This document shows positions 47,569-57,098 of a stretch of DNA of 64,000 nt, one piece after another. Numbering within the stretch: the stretch's first letter is position 1; every line of letters starts with the position of its first letter. Made by a program: the position numbers and the translations under genes. The DNA is from Pedobacter sp. (GTDB lineage: Bacteria; Bacteroidota; Bacteroidia; Sphingobacteriales; Sphingobacteriaceae), in NCBI GenBank assembly GCA_008015505.1, contig SSFR01000007.1:1-64000 (forward strand), in the 5' to 3' direction. Below the pieces are notes generated by a model. That model ran no database searches. It had not been told where the DNA came from and was given only the letters and a program-made list of their open reading frames with translations.

Positions 47569-48750
47569 ATGAAAAACGATGTACATCAGATCACTTTTAA
47601 TATTGTGATTGATTCAAGGAGTAATTCCGATGGCTTGTTTAAAATACTTTTCCGGTTAAAACAGGGAAAAATAAAGAGGGATATTTTTACTAGAATCCGT
47701 TGGCCTAAAGATTACTTTGATAAGGCTCGCCAGTGTCTTTTACCAAGATTTCAGGACGATCCAGATGTAGTTCCATTTAATCTACAGCTAAACGAGTTTA
47801 AGGCAGCATCTCATCGTATTCAATTAAATGGGTTTGTGAAAAAAGCCACAATTACCATTGAAGATTTGGTTAAAGAATTTCATCATATCGGTAAGAGCGA
47901 TGATTTGTTTTTATTTATGGAAACCAAAATCAATGAGCTATATAATACCAACGTAATAGCTTATGGGACTTGGAGGAGACATAGATGTAGTATGAATACA
48001 GTAAAAGAATTTCACAAAAAACCAACTTTAAATATTAGTCAGATTGATTTAGATTGGATACAGAAATATGATGCTTGGGCTAGAAAAGTTCATAAAGCTG
48101 GACATAATACTGTTTGTGGTTATCATAAGGATTTAAAAAAGTATTTAACTATTGCAGTGCAAAAATTCTTGATCGAAAAAAATCCCTATGAGGGTTTTTC
48201 TTTTGCTTACGTGGATGGGGATAGAGATGTATTGACTCAAGATGAGTTAAAAAAATTATTCCAATTATATAAATCCACCAAACTAAGTGAAAATGAAAAA
48301 GAAATTTGTGCCCGTTTCCTGTTTAGTTGTATTACGGGCTTACGAATCTCAGACACATCACAGCTAACAACTGACATGATTAGTGGAAACACTCTAAGTT
48401 TTGTGCCTTATAAAGGACGAGCAAAAGGTAAAAAATTAAAAATACCATTATCTAAAACGGCTTTACAGCTTCTAGAAGGAAGAACGGGTAAACTGTTTCA
48501 TCCTTTTTCCCATGGATACATTAATGAAACTTTAAAGCGGCTTGCCATATATGCTGACATTGATAAACGGCTTACATATCATGTGGCTAGGGATACATTT
48601 GGTACGCTATTTATAGAGATGGGTGGCGATGTGAAATCTTTAAAGGATATAATGGGACATGCTTCGCTGGCAACCACTATGATTTATTTAAAAATGAGTG
48701 ATAAGCGCAAACAGGGATTGATGGATAATTTTGATATCATGGGTTGTTAA
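47569..48750 (+). CDS. int: Tyrosine-type site-specific integrase
   Basis: 393 residues. N-terminal arm-binding and SAM-like core-binding domains (about 1-200), then the catalytic domain. The catalytic residues are Arg in C-I-T-G-L-R-I-S-D, H-V-A-R (HxxR), M-G-H-A-S-L, and nucleophile Tyr in T-M-I-Y-L-K-M. Matches Bacteroidota phage and transposon integrases of the SAM_5 type. Closest phage gene to the tRNA and the only early gene visible. No excisionase gene is adjacent. Confidence 0.95.
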   Translation: MKNDVHQITFNIVIDSRSNSDGLFKILFRLKQGKIKRDIFTRIRWPKDYFDKARQCLLPRFQDDPDVVPFNLQLNEFKAASHRIQLNGFVKKATITIEDLVKEFHHIGKSDDLFLFMETKINELYNTNVIAYGTWRRHRCSMNTVKEFHKKPTLNISQIDLDWIQKYDAWARKVHKAGHNTVCGYHKDLKKYLTIAVQKFLIEKNPYEGFSFAYVDGDRDVLTQDELKKLFQLYKSTKLSENEKEICARFLFSCITGLRISDTSQLTTDMISGNTLSFVPYKGRAKGKKLKIPLSKTALQLLEGRTGKLFHPFSHGYINETLKRLAIYADIDKRLTYHVARDTFGTLFIEMGGDVKSLKDIMGHASLATTMIYLKMSDKRKQGLMDNFDIMGC

Positions 48751-48786
48751 AAATTACATTCCACAGAGAACCATACATTTTTCCGT

Positions 48787-48912
48787 GTCTAGTGCGTCTA
48801 GTCTGTCTAGTGAAATGTTAAATAGCTAATTATGAATATATTACAATTTAAACAACTAGACACGACCCTCAAAAAAGCCAATTTTTGGCCTAAAAACTAG
48901 ACACGACTAGAC
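48787..48912. repeat. Inverted array of GTCTAGT/ACTAGAC half-sites
   Basis: Three GTCTAGT units at exact 9-bp spacing (48787, 48796, 48805) face three ACTAGAC units (48855, 48896, 48906; the last two 10 bp apart and extended as ACTAGACACG). It lies in the 229-bp gap between the convergent integrase and tape-measure genes. Confidence 0.8.
48871..48889 (-). terminator. Terminator of the phage late operon
   Basis: The minus strand reads GCCAA-AAA-TTGGC followed by TTTTTT, 91 bp past the tape-measure stop; the stem is at 48877-48889. It lies inside the half-site array. Short stem, so moderate confidence. Confidence 0.5.
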
Positions 48913-48979
48913 ACGGGATCGTATTTTGAGGATGGATCGTCCACTTTTTGAGCCCATTTTTCATCGCCACCGTCCCAAA

Positions 48980-51900
48980 TCAAGCCACCACCCTAACCCC
49001 ATTGACCCGCTCCTGGAAGTCTTCAAAAACCCGGTAGTTAAATTCAACGGGGCGCATTTTTTCTTCACGTACGGCAGCCTGAAGCAGGCGAACTTCCGAT
49101 ATCAATTCGCTTAGGTCTGCCGGCATTGCCAAATTGCTACCGGTCGAGCTTGCAGCAAAGCCACCATTTCGATATATCCTACTAGCCTGCATAATTTCGG
49201 AAGTGTTAACGACTACCCGCGCCCCATTTAGACGCTGGGAGCTATATAATAGGGTGTCGATAAGTTGCTTATTATTACGATACGTTTCCTTGCTCAAAAT
49301 AGGTTCTCCACCTTCTATTTCACCAACTTTATGCCCATTTGGATTAATCAAGGCTATACCCCCTGCTTGATGCGATGGGCCTACAGGAATAAATCCTCCA
49401 CCGGCAAACTTGGGAGCTGGCTGCGACTCAATCTTAATCACCTGTGCTAATGCAGCAGCTCCTGCCAAAGCTGCTAAAAATGGGTTGTGTATGACTTTTG
49501 TAACTGCCACAATTCCATTAATTATCGCTTGTGTTTTTGCTGCCTCCTTGTCAGCAATCCAGGCTCTCAGTTTCTCCGCCCGGATTTTTTTATCATATTT
49601 ATCGTTTATAGCCTTCTTTTGTTCTTCCGTTAAGTCTTTATTAGCGAGTTCTTCCTGGCGTTGGCGATTGATTTCATCAAGAATAAAATTGGTCTCCGCT
49701 TGCCGATTAGACGCCGCAATTGAAAATGTAGCATCTGAAATTTCATGTGCCATCTGGCAAGCAAAATCTTTTGTTTCTTTCGCATTACTTATCTCTTGTT
49801 CCGTCTGCAATCGTGCATTTTCCGCCTTTTTCTTGGTCACGTCCTGATCGCGTTGTGCATTGATGGCATCCTGCAGGTTGTGGAATTCTTGCGTAAGCTG
49901 GAGTTCTTTGCCAAACCTCTGTTTTAATGCCTCTAGCTGAGCGTCATATTTTGCATGAATAGCTGCTAGGTCTCTGTCCACCTGCGTTCCATGCTGTAAA
50001 CTAAACTCCTGCCGAATCTTTTTGTTCTCCTGCTGGAATCGCTGTTCCTCTCGTATTTTAGCATTAGCTGAGTCTTCGGCTTCACATATTTCCAAAAACT
50101 GAATTGCTTCGGCGTTACCATGTGCTTGCTCTTTCAGCTTAGCATAATGATTCCTTATGAGCAGTTGTTCTTTTTCTAACTCACTTTGGTGTACTTGCGT
50201 TAACTGTGATCTCAAATTTTGGATTTCTTCTAGGCGTTCTTTTTCCTGCCTGGCACGAATGGCCGAAATGCTAGCATCACTTTGAGATTTAAGACCGGTG
50301 ATTTGTTTCTCGACAGCCTCCCTCTGCTCCGGTGAAATATTCTTGTGTTCTAAAAATTTCTGCTGCTCTGCTATAAGCCCAGCGTATTTATCTTTCTCGG
50401 CTTGGACTTCCTTTTCATTAGCGGACAAGGTCTTGTACAACGAATCCAACCTTTGCTTATCGAACTCAGTGCCTAATTTCTCAAATTCACTCTGCGTTTG
50501 TTTTAAATCAGCTTTTAATTCATCTTCACGTTTTTTTCGTTCAGCTGCTTCTGCCTTTAGTTGTTCCTGAGTTTTGCCTGGTTTTTGGATAGGAGGAGTG
50601 ATACCCAACAAGCCGTTTCGCTGTTCAGTCAAGCGCTTAATTTCAGCTTCTGCATGGGCAGTTTTCATTTGCTTGAACTTGGCTATTTCTTCATCAATAG
50701 CTTTAATCTCTTCCTGATGGGCCTTTTCGGCCAAAACAGTATTTGCTTTGAGTAAATCGCCTTCTTCTTTTAGTGATTCGGCTAGTTTTTTCCTTCCATT
50801 AACAATCAGCTCAACATCAGCTATTGCGCGCAAAGCACCCTTGCCACGTAGATAGTCCAGGCCATCAGTCACCACTGCTCTAGTGCCACCAACTACGGCG
50901 TTCAAGCCTAGATTTTTTAATGATTCCCCACGCTGTTTAAGGGCTAAATCTTTTATTTGCTCATCATTCAGTTTAGCCAAAGCTTCAGCCGACAGTCCGG
51001 TATACTCAGCCACGCGGCGCCTCGCTTCAGCTTCTTCTTTTATCGCCTTGCTTCGCTTTTCCTGTATTTCCTTTATTTTATCTTCATTTGCCGCCATGAA
51101 TAGTTTTAATCGGTACTGCTCATTTGCCTCTTTCAAACGTCTAGTTAGCAGCTCATTAGAAACTTCTTCCGCTTTTAGCTTACCTAAAAAATCCGGGTAC
51201 TTGGCCTGGAGCTCGTCAATAAGCCTATTTCGTACTTCCTGGTTCTGATTGGTCATGACAATAGCACTCACTAAGCCATTTAGTTCTTCGTGTTCAGCTT
51301 TGATTTTGTCAGCCATTTTGGTTGCTGTAACTTTCTCTAGCCAGCCAACAAATGGCTCAAAAACGGAAAGATTTGCAGCCTTAAAAGAAGTAATCATGCC
51401 CCCGATATTTTCCTGAATTTTCACCATTCGGGTACCAAAGACTTCAAGTTTTCCACTATCAGTTTGGGCCATGGCCTTAGCCACGCCACCAAATTCCTTG
51501 GCCAATTCTTCCAGAATGACTTTCTGCGCACTGGCTAAATCTCCACTATTTTGAAAATTGGTAATGATTTCGCGTTGTGTTGTGCTAAAACTAACACCCA
51601 CTTCTGCCAATGCCGAAAACCCACGTATGGGGTCGTTTAGAGCCTTGCCGAGTTGAATTGCACTAGACTCCAAACTTTGCCCCAGCGCTTTGTTCATGTC
51701 GAGCATGATAGGCAAGGTTTGATCATATATTTCACTTCTAATATTGGTAAAAGTGAGCAGCAATGCTTCCGCTTTTGCGATGTTGTCGCTATTAATGCCC
51801 GTTTGTGCCATCAAAGCTGCTGACAGTTCATTAAGCTGATCACGCGTACGGCTGGCCGCACTGCCAGTGGACTTAATCGCCGCGGCTAGTTGTGCTTGTG

Positions 51901-52279
51901 TTTGTTCCCCCTCCACAAACGAAGCCTGAGCACCTGAGAAAAAGGCAGTCAGACCACCGATGGCACTTTGAATGCCATTAATGGCTAGTGTAACTATACT
52001 GAACGATGAAACAAGCCCGCCAAGATTACTTTTAAAATCATCTAAAAAGCCTTTATTTGCTTTCTGTGTGCCATAAATTTCCTCCCGCCAAGCTTTTTGT
52101 TTTTCGACGCAATCACGCAATTTTTGCGCCACCTGCTGATAGCTGGGGTCATCTTTGGCCATCGTGTTTAACTTCTTACGTAATACGCCGACATGTTCGT
52201 TGAGATCCTTAAAGGTGTTAAAGGCATTTTCGCCATTGATTTTTAGTTGTAGATGTACAACTTTTGCTTCTGCTGCCAT
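48980..52279 (-). CDS. Phage tail tape measure protein
   Basis: 1099 residues. N-terminal segment L-Q-L-K-I-N-G-E-N-A-F, then the typical tape-measure core with a hydrophobic stretch near 85-115 and I-Q-L-G-K-A-L-N-D-P-I-R-G. The long charged, Gln/Glu/Lys-rich middle (about 400-900) is predicted coiled coil. The C-terminus has F-A-G-G-G-F-I-P-V-G and H-K-V-G-E-I-E-G-G-E-P-I-L. It sets tail length in long-tailed phages. The last gene of the late operon; no fibre genes follow. Confidence 0.93.
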   Translation of the reverse strand: MAAEAKVVHLQLKINGENAFNTFKDLNEHVGVLRKKLNTMAKDDPSYQQVAQKLRDCVEKQKAWREEIYGTQKANKGFLDDFKSNLGGLVSSFSIVTLAINGIQSAIGGLTAFFSGAQASFVEGEQTQAQLAAAIKSTGSAASRTRDQLNELSAALMAQTGINSDNIAKAEALLLTFTNIRSEIYDQTLPIMLDMNKALGQSLESSAIQLGKALNDPIRGFSALAEVGVSFSTTQREIITNFQNSGDLASAQKVILEELAKEFGGVAKAMAQTDSGKLEVFGTRMVKIQENIGGMITSFKAANLSVFEPFVGWLEKVTATKMADKIKAEHEELNGLVSAIVMTNQNQEVRNRLIDELQAKYPDFLGKLKAEEVSNELLTRRLKEANEQYRLKLFMAANEDKIKEIQEKRSKAIKEEAEARRRVAEYTGLSAEALAKLNDEQIKDLALKQRGESLKNLGLNAVVGGTRAVVTDGLDYLRGKGALRAIADVELIVNGRKKLAESLKEEGDLLKANTVLAEKAHQEEIKAIDEEIAKFKQMKTAHAEAEIKRLTEQRNGLLGITPPIQKPGKTQEQLKAEAAERKKREDELKADLKQTQSEFEKLGTEFDKQRLDSLYKTLSANEKEVQAEKDKYAGLIAEQQKFLEHKNISPEQREAVEKQITGLKSQSDASISAIRARQEKERLEEIQNLRSQLTQVHQSELEKEQLLIRNHYAKLKEQAHGNAEAIQFLEICEAEDSANAKIREEQRFQQENKKIRQEFSLQHGTQVDRDLAAIHAKYDAQLEALKQRFGKELQLTQEFHNLQDAINAQRDQDVTKKKAENARLQTEQEISNAKETKDFACQMAHEISDATFSIAASNRQAETNFILDEINRQRQEELANKDLTEEQKKAINDKYDKKIRAEKLRAWIADKEAAKTQAIINGIVAVTKVIHNPFLAALAGAAALAQVIKIESQPAPKFAGGGFIPVGPSHQAGGIALINPNGHKVGEIEGGEPILSKETYRNNKQLIDTLLYSSQRLNGARVVVNTSEIMQASRIYRNGGFAASSTGSNLAMPADLSELISEVRLLQAAVREEKMRPVEFNYRVFEDFQERVNGVRVVA

Positions 52280-52299
52280 AATGGTGTTATTTTTTTGTA

Positions 52300-52309
52300 C
52301 TAAATTTGT
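52300..52309 (+). promoter_or_regulatory. CTAAATTTGT box before the small plus-strand phage gene
   Basis: Contains TAAATTTG (52301-52308), an exact TAnnTTTG. The ATG follows at 52315, implying a leaderless or near-leaderless mRNA. The same ten bases recur at 62137-62146 before the other plus-strand phage gene. Confidence 0.55.
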
Positions 52310-52314
52310 ATAAC

Positions 52315-52608
52315 ATGAAAATCGATGACGTGACTAATGCGGCAGATGGCTTAGACCCACAGAACCGCGCTGCTACGGTTAAACTAATAGACTTGAAAGT
52401 TGAAGATGATATGAAAGAAGTATTAAATGCCATGCACAATGAATTTGCATTATTAAAAACTGAATTGACGCATATAGACGATAAGTTTGAAAGCAAATTC
52501 GGATATATGGATAGTAAAATCTCTACGGGATATACCTTCTTTGGTATTGCTTTTGGCGTACTCGCTGTTTTATTAGCGGTATTAGGCGTTATGATAGCGC
52601 TTAAATAG
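52315..52608 (+). CDS. Small coiled-coil protein with C-terminal membrane segment
   Basis: 97 residues from ATG 52315 (M-K-I-D-D-V-T-N-A-A-D-G). The first two thirds are a charged helix (K-V-E-D-D-M-K-E-V-L-N-A-M-H), and a membrane segment fills the last 20 residues (F-F-G-I-A-F-G-V-L-A-V-L-L-A-V-L). No known family recognised. It points against the late operon, between the tape measure and the 145-aa gene, and overlaps the latter's stop by 8 bp. Such 'morons' are often expressed in the lysogen, for example in superinfection exclusion; that is inference. Confidence 0.7.
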   Translation: MKIDDVTNAADGLDPQNRAATVKLIDLKVEDDMKEVLNAMHNEFALLKTELTHIDDKFESKFGYMDSKISTGYTFFGIAFGVLAVLLAVLGVMIALK

Positions 52609-53038
52609 CAAAATTTTCTTCCTTGAATCTGCTTTCGATCTCATTCAGAATCAAATTTTCATGATGAGCCAGAAGCAGCTCTCGGAGCCTTGCCACCTCC
52701 CTTACTTTTGTCTTACTAAACCAAGGTTTAGGACTTCTTCCCACCCAATGTAAAGCCCCCTTTTCGTTACGCTTTTTAGAAAACATATCCCCTAAATGCT
52801 TTCGAGTTCCCCGCTGAAAGCCTCGGCCTACTCCCATGTCTACAAAACGCCCATATTGCTGAAATTTGATAATGATCTCTTCGAGTGTACCCCCGCGCCG
52901 ATGAAGTTCTCCCGATATGCTATTTAAAAGTCCACTACTATGCCGCCCCACCTGCTGAGTCTCTAAAGCCTCTCGGAGCTTATCGAGTGTTTTGTTTAAC
53001 CAGCCTTGCAGGTCGAATGCTGTGTTTTTTGCTTCCAT
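52601..53038 (-). CDS. Phage protein, possible head-tail/tail completion protein
   Basis: 145 residues, very basic. F-V-D-M-G-V-G-R-G in the middle and W-F-S-K-T-K near residue 105 are features I associate with Bacteroidota prophage proteins in this position. It lies between the 496-aa tail gene (3 bp upstream) and the tape measure. Role by position only: tail completion or gp10-like. Confidence 0.6.
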   Translation of the reverse strand: MEAKNTAFDLQGWLNKTLDKLREALETQQVGRHSSGLLNSISGELHRRGGTLEEIIIKFQQYGRFVDMGVGRGFQRGTRKHLGDMFSKKRNEKGALHWVGRSPKPWFSKTKVREVARLRELLLAHHENLILNEIESRFKEENFAI

Positions 53039-53041
53039 GTA

Positions 53042-54532
53042 TTAGATTTTGGACGGGTTTAGCACAACCAACTCCACTTCAGCAGGTATTATATTTTGCC
53101 CTTCGCTAGCACTAAAGGTCAACCGGCGCCACATGCACTCAACCACTGCACCCGATATACTTTTTAATCGAATAATTTTTGATTCATCTAATTGCTGTAA
53201 ATCGGCTCCATTGAGTAGGACGCGTATTTTTATAACACGCGCAGCATGCGTTTTTTCCATCCACGGGCTATGAGCAAATTCATATAAGCCATTTCTTCCA
53301 CTCATTTTTAAATTGAAGTAATGGCCTGTGTTTGAGCTTTTAGGAGCACCGTCATTATTGCAGAATAAAAGCCTTAACGGAAAGTTGGGTGGTTCCCCGG
53401 GTTTAGCATATAAATCCTTTGTTTTTTCATCAGCCTTAAACCCATGTGGCAGTAGCACTCCCTTGCACTTGTACTCAGGGATTGGATTTGGGTGCCCTTG
53501 AAGACTGCAAAAAGGCAGACTAGCAACTTTTGCATTTATTTTTATTTTGCCATTGCCAACGATCACCTCATCTTTTTGATCTAGCCCTTCAGCGTCTGCA
53601 GACAAATGAAATCCATCTCTAATAGGGGTAAATTCCTGGGATATGATTGACATTTTTTTGCCTGTCCAATCCATATACATGGGGCGATCAAAAACTGATT
53701 TTTTGAACGAAATGTTCAAATCGCTATCCGCTATGCGGACGGTAGTTCCAAAGAAAATGGAAAGCTCTTTGAAAAACTCTTTCAGTGGCAGTGGTGGCAA
53801 GTGATTTTTTGCATTGATTTTGATACCATAAGGCAAGCCAAGACCCACGGGATTTGTAATTACTAGCTTTTGAACATCGGCATGCTGCGCGAAATCGCCG
53901 CACAAATTCAGGTTTAGGTACCTAGCCATGTTTTCAAGCACATTACACAGATAAAAATAAGGCACGATAGGAGCCCATTTGTCCGGCGAATTCTGCTGAA
54001 AAGCTAGACCAATCGAGTGGTTTAAAACCCGATCCTGTTTGGGGTCAACCGATGAAAAAAAGTCATTGTTTTTAGTGGGCAAAAAGGTATAGGGTGTTTC
54101 ACTGCTTTTGTTCTTGGAGCGCGTGCTAACCATATTATTCCACAATGCATCTCGATCCCCAATGTCGAAAACCGGAAAGCGAATGTCAGTTAGCTTACTG
54201 GCATCTAGTTTTTCGTTGATAGCGGCATTTTTGAGTAGCAAATGGCCAGAGAATCCCCCGCTTGCCATCCCCAACTGGAGGATAGCCTCCGTATGAAACC
54301 GGCCATTCATACGCATAAAAACGGGTATTTGTGGATGACTTGGATTGGTTTCTAAAAGATCAAAAAATTTGAAAATTCTTCGGTTTTTGCTCGTGTGGGC
54401 GAGCTGAATGGGATAGCTAAACCCACCTCGAAGCACGGTATTGGAAGCAAAAAAAGTATTGCTCTGTTCAATGGTTATCACGGTGGATGCAAGGTCTATC
54501 CGCTCAGCGTTCACTGTCATCAGCTCAATCAT
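53042..54532 (-). CDS. Phage tail-module protein, uncharacterised
   Basis: 496 residues from ATG 54532, an 8-bp overlap with the upstream gene; the longer frame to 54574 would overlap by 50 bp. No family recognised. It is rich in beta-type segments, without signal peptide or membrane segment. Operon position and size suggest a baseplate or hub protein. The 20-residue stretch before position 310 is Lys-poor and has M-Y-M-D-W-T-G-K-K. Confidence 0.6.
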   Translation of the reverse strand: MIELMTVNAERIDLASTVITIEQSNTFFASNTVLRGGFSYPIQLAHTSKNRRIFKFFDLLETNPSHPQIPVFMRMNGRFHTEAILQLGMASGGFSGHLLLKNAAINEKLDASKLTDIRFPVFDIGDRDALWNNMVSTRSKNKSSETPYTFLPTKNNDFFSSVDPKQDRVLNHSIGLAFQQNSPDKWAPIVPYFYLCNVLENMARYLNLNLCGDFAQHADVQKLVITNPVGLGLPYGIKINAKNHLPPLPLKEFFKELSIFFGTTVRIADSDLNISFKKSVFDRPMYMDWTGKKMSIISQEFTPIRDGFHLSADAEGLDQKDEVIVGNGKIKINAKVASLPFCSLQGHPNPIPEYKCKGVLLPHGFKADEKTKDLYAKPGEPPNFPLRLLFCNNDGAPKSSNTGHYFNLKMSGRNGLYEFAHSPWMEKTHAARVIKIRVLLNGADLQQLDESKIIRLKSISGAVVECMWRRLTFSASEGQNIIPAEVELVVLNPSKI

Positions 54533-56606
54533 ATTTTGCGTATTTGGTCTCTTCGGTAGCGTATTGAAACTCAAATGTGGTCATGTGGACCCTTTGCCAA
54601 TCACTCGTCATTCCTGCCTTTTTAGTACTCACGATGATGGGAACTAGCTTGCCTTGCTCAACAACGTATTTTTTGTCAGACAGAAAAAAATCGGCTAAGC
54701 GTTCGTACTCACCCCTGTTTTGCAGTCCGGTAGAAACCTTGAATGTCCGCCTCAGTCGATTGTTGTATTGGGTCTGCATTTTGGCACCCCACAACCTTTC
54801 GCTTTCAGAAGTCTCGTTAAGAATATCATAATACTGTACTCCCTCACCCCTGGTACTGAATGTTTCTAAAGCACCTAAACTGGATACGTAAGCAAAAAAT
54901 CGGCACGCTGGTAAGTATTCATGATTCACAAAAAACACAAACTCTTCCGACACACGCTTGTTGTCTTGGTCTTCTAGGCAACAGGCCACCTGCTTTGTAT
55001 GGGGTTCCGCTAGGGAAACATCAAAGCATATTTTGGCATACAGGGCGGAATCGCAAAAACCAGAATAGCTAATTATAGATGACCCCTCCAAGCGTTCTAT
55101 TGTTTTTTTCAGGCGCAAAGCTTTGTTTTCAGGGCGCGTATTAATAAAAAACAGCTTAAGCGGCTGGTCAATATGTACGTTTTGCTGACGCTGTCCGATC
55201 TTCAAAAATCGATCTTTCTGCAGGTCGCTGGATTCAGGGGCCAGCCAGTCAGTAAAAATGGGGGCTTGTAAACGAGTAGAAAATCCTCCTTTTGTAACCG
55301 TCTTTGTATCGGAGTTAATCACTTTTTGCACCTGTGCTGGCCAGCCGTAAACTTCTGCACACCGGACAAAAAACTCCCCCGATGATTTCCCACAAAGCTG
55401 CGGATCAGGGTGCTGGACATCGCACAGATCATCTTCTAGAAAAGCATCCAAAATACCACTGATATCCATGTTAGCGATACCCGAAAAAGGGGCATCTTGT
55501 GCAATCTGAGCCGAAAAAATGCAATCAAAGCGAGCTTGGTCAGCTCTACGAAAGAACACCTCAAATAAGAACCTGAAATTAACCCGGTCAGTCTGGTCTA
55601 CTCCAGTCAGTAGTGGCTTTAGAAAGTCGTTCCCACTCAAATTGAAAGCGGGCCCAGCTTGTCTAGCCTTGAAAACAAGACAGTCTATCTTTTGTTCGAT
55701 TTCGTAATGCTTAGTCAGCAAATAGTTTGCCTGGACGTATTGGGCTAATTGTGCTATCGACATGCAATCTTCCAAAAATTGATGTCCTGAACCATCAGGC
55801 TTCGCTACAGGCCATAGTTTGACCGATTGATCTGAATACTTAAACTCCAGCGGCTGCCCGTCTGGCCAAAGTGGGACTGTCTGCTTGCTTGTGTTTTGAT
55901 AGGCGGGCCTACGTTTGCCGTCAATCGTTGTGGCCATGGCCACCGTCGCCGGTAACTTAAATTCACCACTATAATGTACAGCTGGCGTATCTAAAAAAAT
56001 GGGACTACGTAGCTGAAAGGAAACTTCGTTTTGTGAAAGACTTAAGGATGTGGGTTGCAAAGCTAAAACGAGTTCTCCCCCGCTCTTGGTCGTGCCGTCA
56101 GTGCTTAGGGTACTAGGCTGGAGCTGTAAGGTAACACGTCTGGTGGCACTTCGAAGGCTAGATCGTACTGTTGCTGGTGTTCCATATGATTCGGACACTT
56201 CGATATAGTACTCTGCTGTAACCTGGCTCTGTTCTTGTGCAATGGGGTTAATTCTGTCGTAAGTACTCAGCAACAACTCCAGTGTGCCAGATAGGTTGTA
56301 GGAGGCCTCCCCAATTAAATTATTAAATGCTCCCCAGGATTCCGTACGACCAATTTTATCTTGTCCAATGGTTATTTTTGCCTCTAATTTAAAGCTAGGC
56401 TGATTTAAAAACCTAAAAAAAAGATCAACGGAAAAGGCAAAATTAGGCTGTATCTCGGGCTTGGGCATCACAGCCAATCTATTTCCACCATCACTGGGAG
56501 GCATGGGTGGTTGCCAAGTGTATACATTACTCGACCACTTAAAAATAACACCCTTCTTTTCGACTTCCGATACCGTGCGCGGCTCTTGTAAAAATCTGAT
56601 AGCCAT
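54525..56606 (-). CDS. Phage tail-module protein with internal duplication
   Basis: 693 residues, no named family recognised. Two regions look like copies of each other. Around residues 75-190: S-W-G-A-F-N-N-L-I-G-E-A, then a long variable part, then Y-Y-I-E-V-S-E-S-Y-G-T-P. Around 360-450: F-S-G-I-A-N-M-D-I-S-G-I-L-D, then E-F-F-V-R-C-A-E-V-Y-G-W-P. No membrane segment. Likely a structural tail or baseplate component by position. Starts 3 bp after the 162-aa gene. Confidence 0.65.
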   Translation of the reverse strand: MAIRFLQEPRTVSEVEKKGVIFKWSSNVYTWQPPMPPSDGGNRLAVMPKPEIQPNFAFSVDLFFRFLNQPSFKLEAKITIGQDKIGRTESWGAFNNLIGEASYNLSGTLELLLSTYDRINPIAQEQSQVTAEYYIEVSESYGTPATVRSSLRSATRRVTLQLQPSTLSTDGTTKSGGELVLALQPTSLSLSQNEVSFQLRSPIFLDTPAVHYSGEFKLPATVAMATTIDGKRRPAYQNTSKQTVPLWPDGQPLEFKYSDQSVKLWPVAKPDGSGHQFLEDCMSIAQLAQYVQANYLLTKHYEIEQKIDCLVFKARQAGPAFNLSGNDFLKPLLTGVDQTDRVNFRFLFEVFFRRADQARFDCIFSAQIAQDAPFSGIANMDISGILDAFLEDDLCDVQHPDPQLCGKSSGEFFVRCAEVYGWPAQVQKVINSDTKTVTKGGFSTRLQAPIFTDWLAPESSDLQKDRFLKIGQRQQNVHIDQPLKLFFINTRPENKALRLKKTIERLEGSSIISYSGFCDSALYAKICFDVSLAEPHTKQVACCLEDQDNKRVSEEFVFFVNHEYLPACRFFAYVSSLGALETFSTRGEGVQYYDILNETSESERLWGAKMQTQYNNRLRRTFKVSTGLQNRGEYERLADFFLSDKKYVVEQGKLVPIIVSTKKAGMTSDWQRVHMTTFEFQYATEETKYAKYD

Positions 56607-56609
56607 TGG

Positions 56610-57098
56610 TTAGAATTTTGATTTCCAAAAAAAGGAACTGCACAAAGACAGTCTAAATAAATAGCCATAATGGCTAGCCTGAATAGGGCCAACGGGCTCA
56701 TATTGAATGGATTCCTCTTCTAGGTAAATCGGCCTGGCACTTATTTTTCTAGAAATGCTATCCGCGCGAAGTTGCTGAATAAGCCCTAACCCTATTTCGA
56801 AACAGTCTTGCCGAACAGCCTGGATATTTTCCAGTCCAGCCTTTCCAAGCAAGAAAAAGTCAATTTTTGTGTGCTGGGTATAATTGGCTGATCCATTATC
56901 GCTCAGGTAACCTGTAGGCACATCCAGGAGCAATACGCGCGAACAGTCATTATTTCTAACCGCATTATCCATTTCGACTAAGTCGAAAGGATTTTGGATT
57001 AAAAAAAAGGTCTTCTGCTTTTCATCGGGCGCATGCTGTAATGCCGGATGCAAACGTGCCAGCTGTTCAAAATAGGTGATATAAGTGGCGTCTATCAT
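56610..57098 (-). CDS. Phage protein, possible tail terminator
   Basis: 162 residues. A helical N-terminus (A-T-Y-I-T-Y-F-E-Q-L-A), a F-F-L-I-Q-N-P-F-D-L-V strand, and a mid-section with D-F-F-L-L-G-K-A-G. The position between an assembly-type and structural tail gene suggests tail terminator or completion. Overlaps the upstream gene by 4 bp (ATGA). Confidence 0.55.
   Translation of the reverse strand: MIDATYITYFEQLARLHPALQHAPDEKQKTFFLIQNPFDLVEMDNAVRNNDCSRVLLLDVPTGYLSDNGSANYTQHTKIDFFLLGKAGLENIQAVRQDCFEIGLGLIQQLRADSISRKISARPIYLEEESIQYEPVGPIQASHYGYLFRLSLCSSFFWKSKF

Noticed and set aside
48787..48811. CRISPR-like array of GTCTAGT units
   Set aside because: Units are 9 bp with no spacers; far too short for a CRISPR and no cas genes.
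49410..49847. 145-codon plus-strand frame inside the tape-measure gene
   Set aside because: Antisense to a clear coiled-coil coding region; composition is that of a shadow frame.
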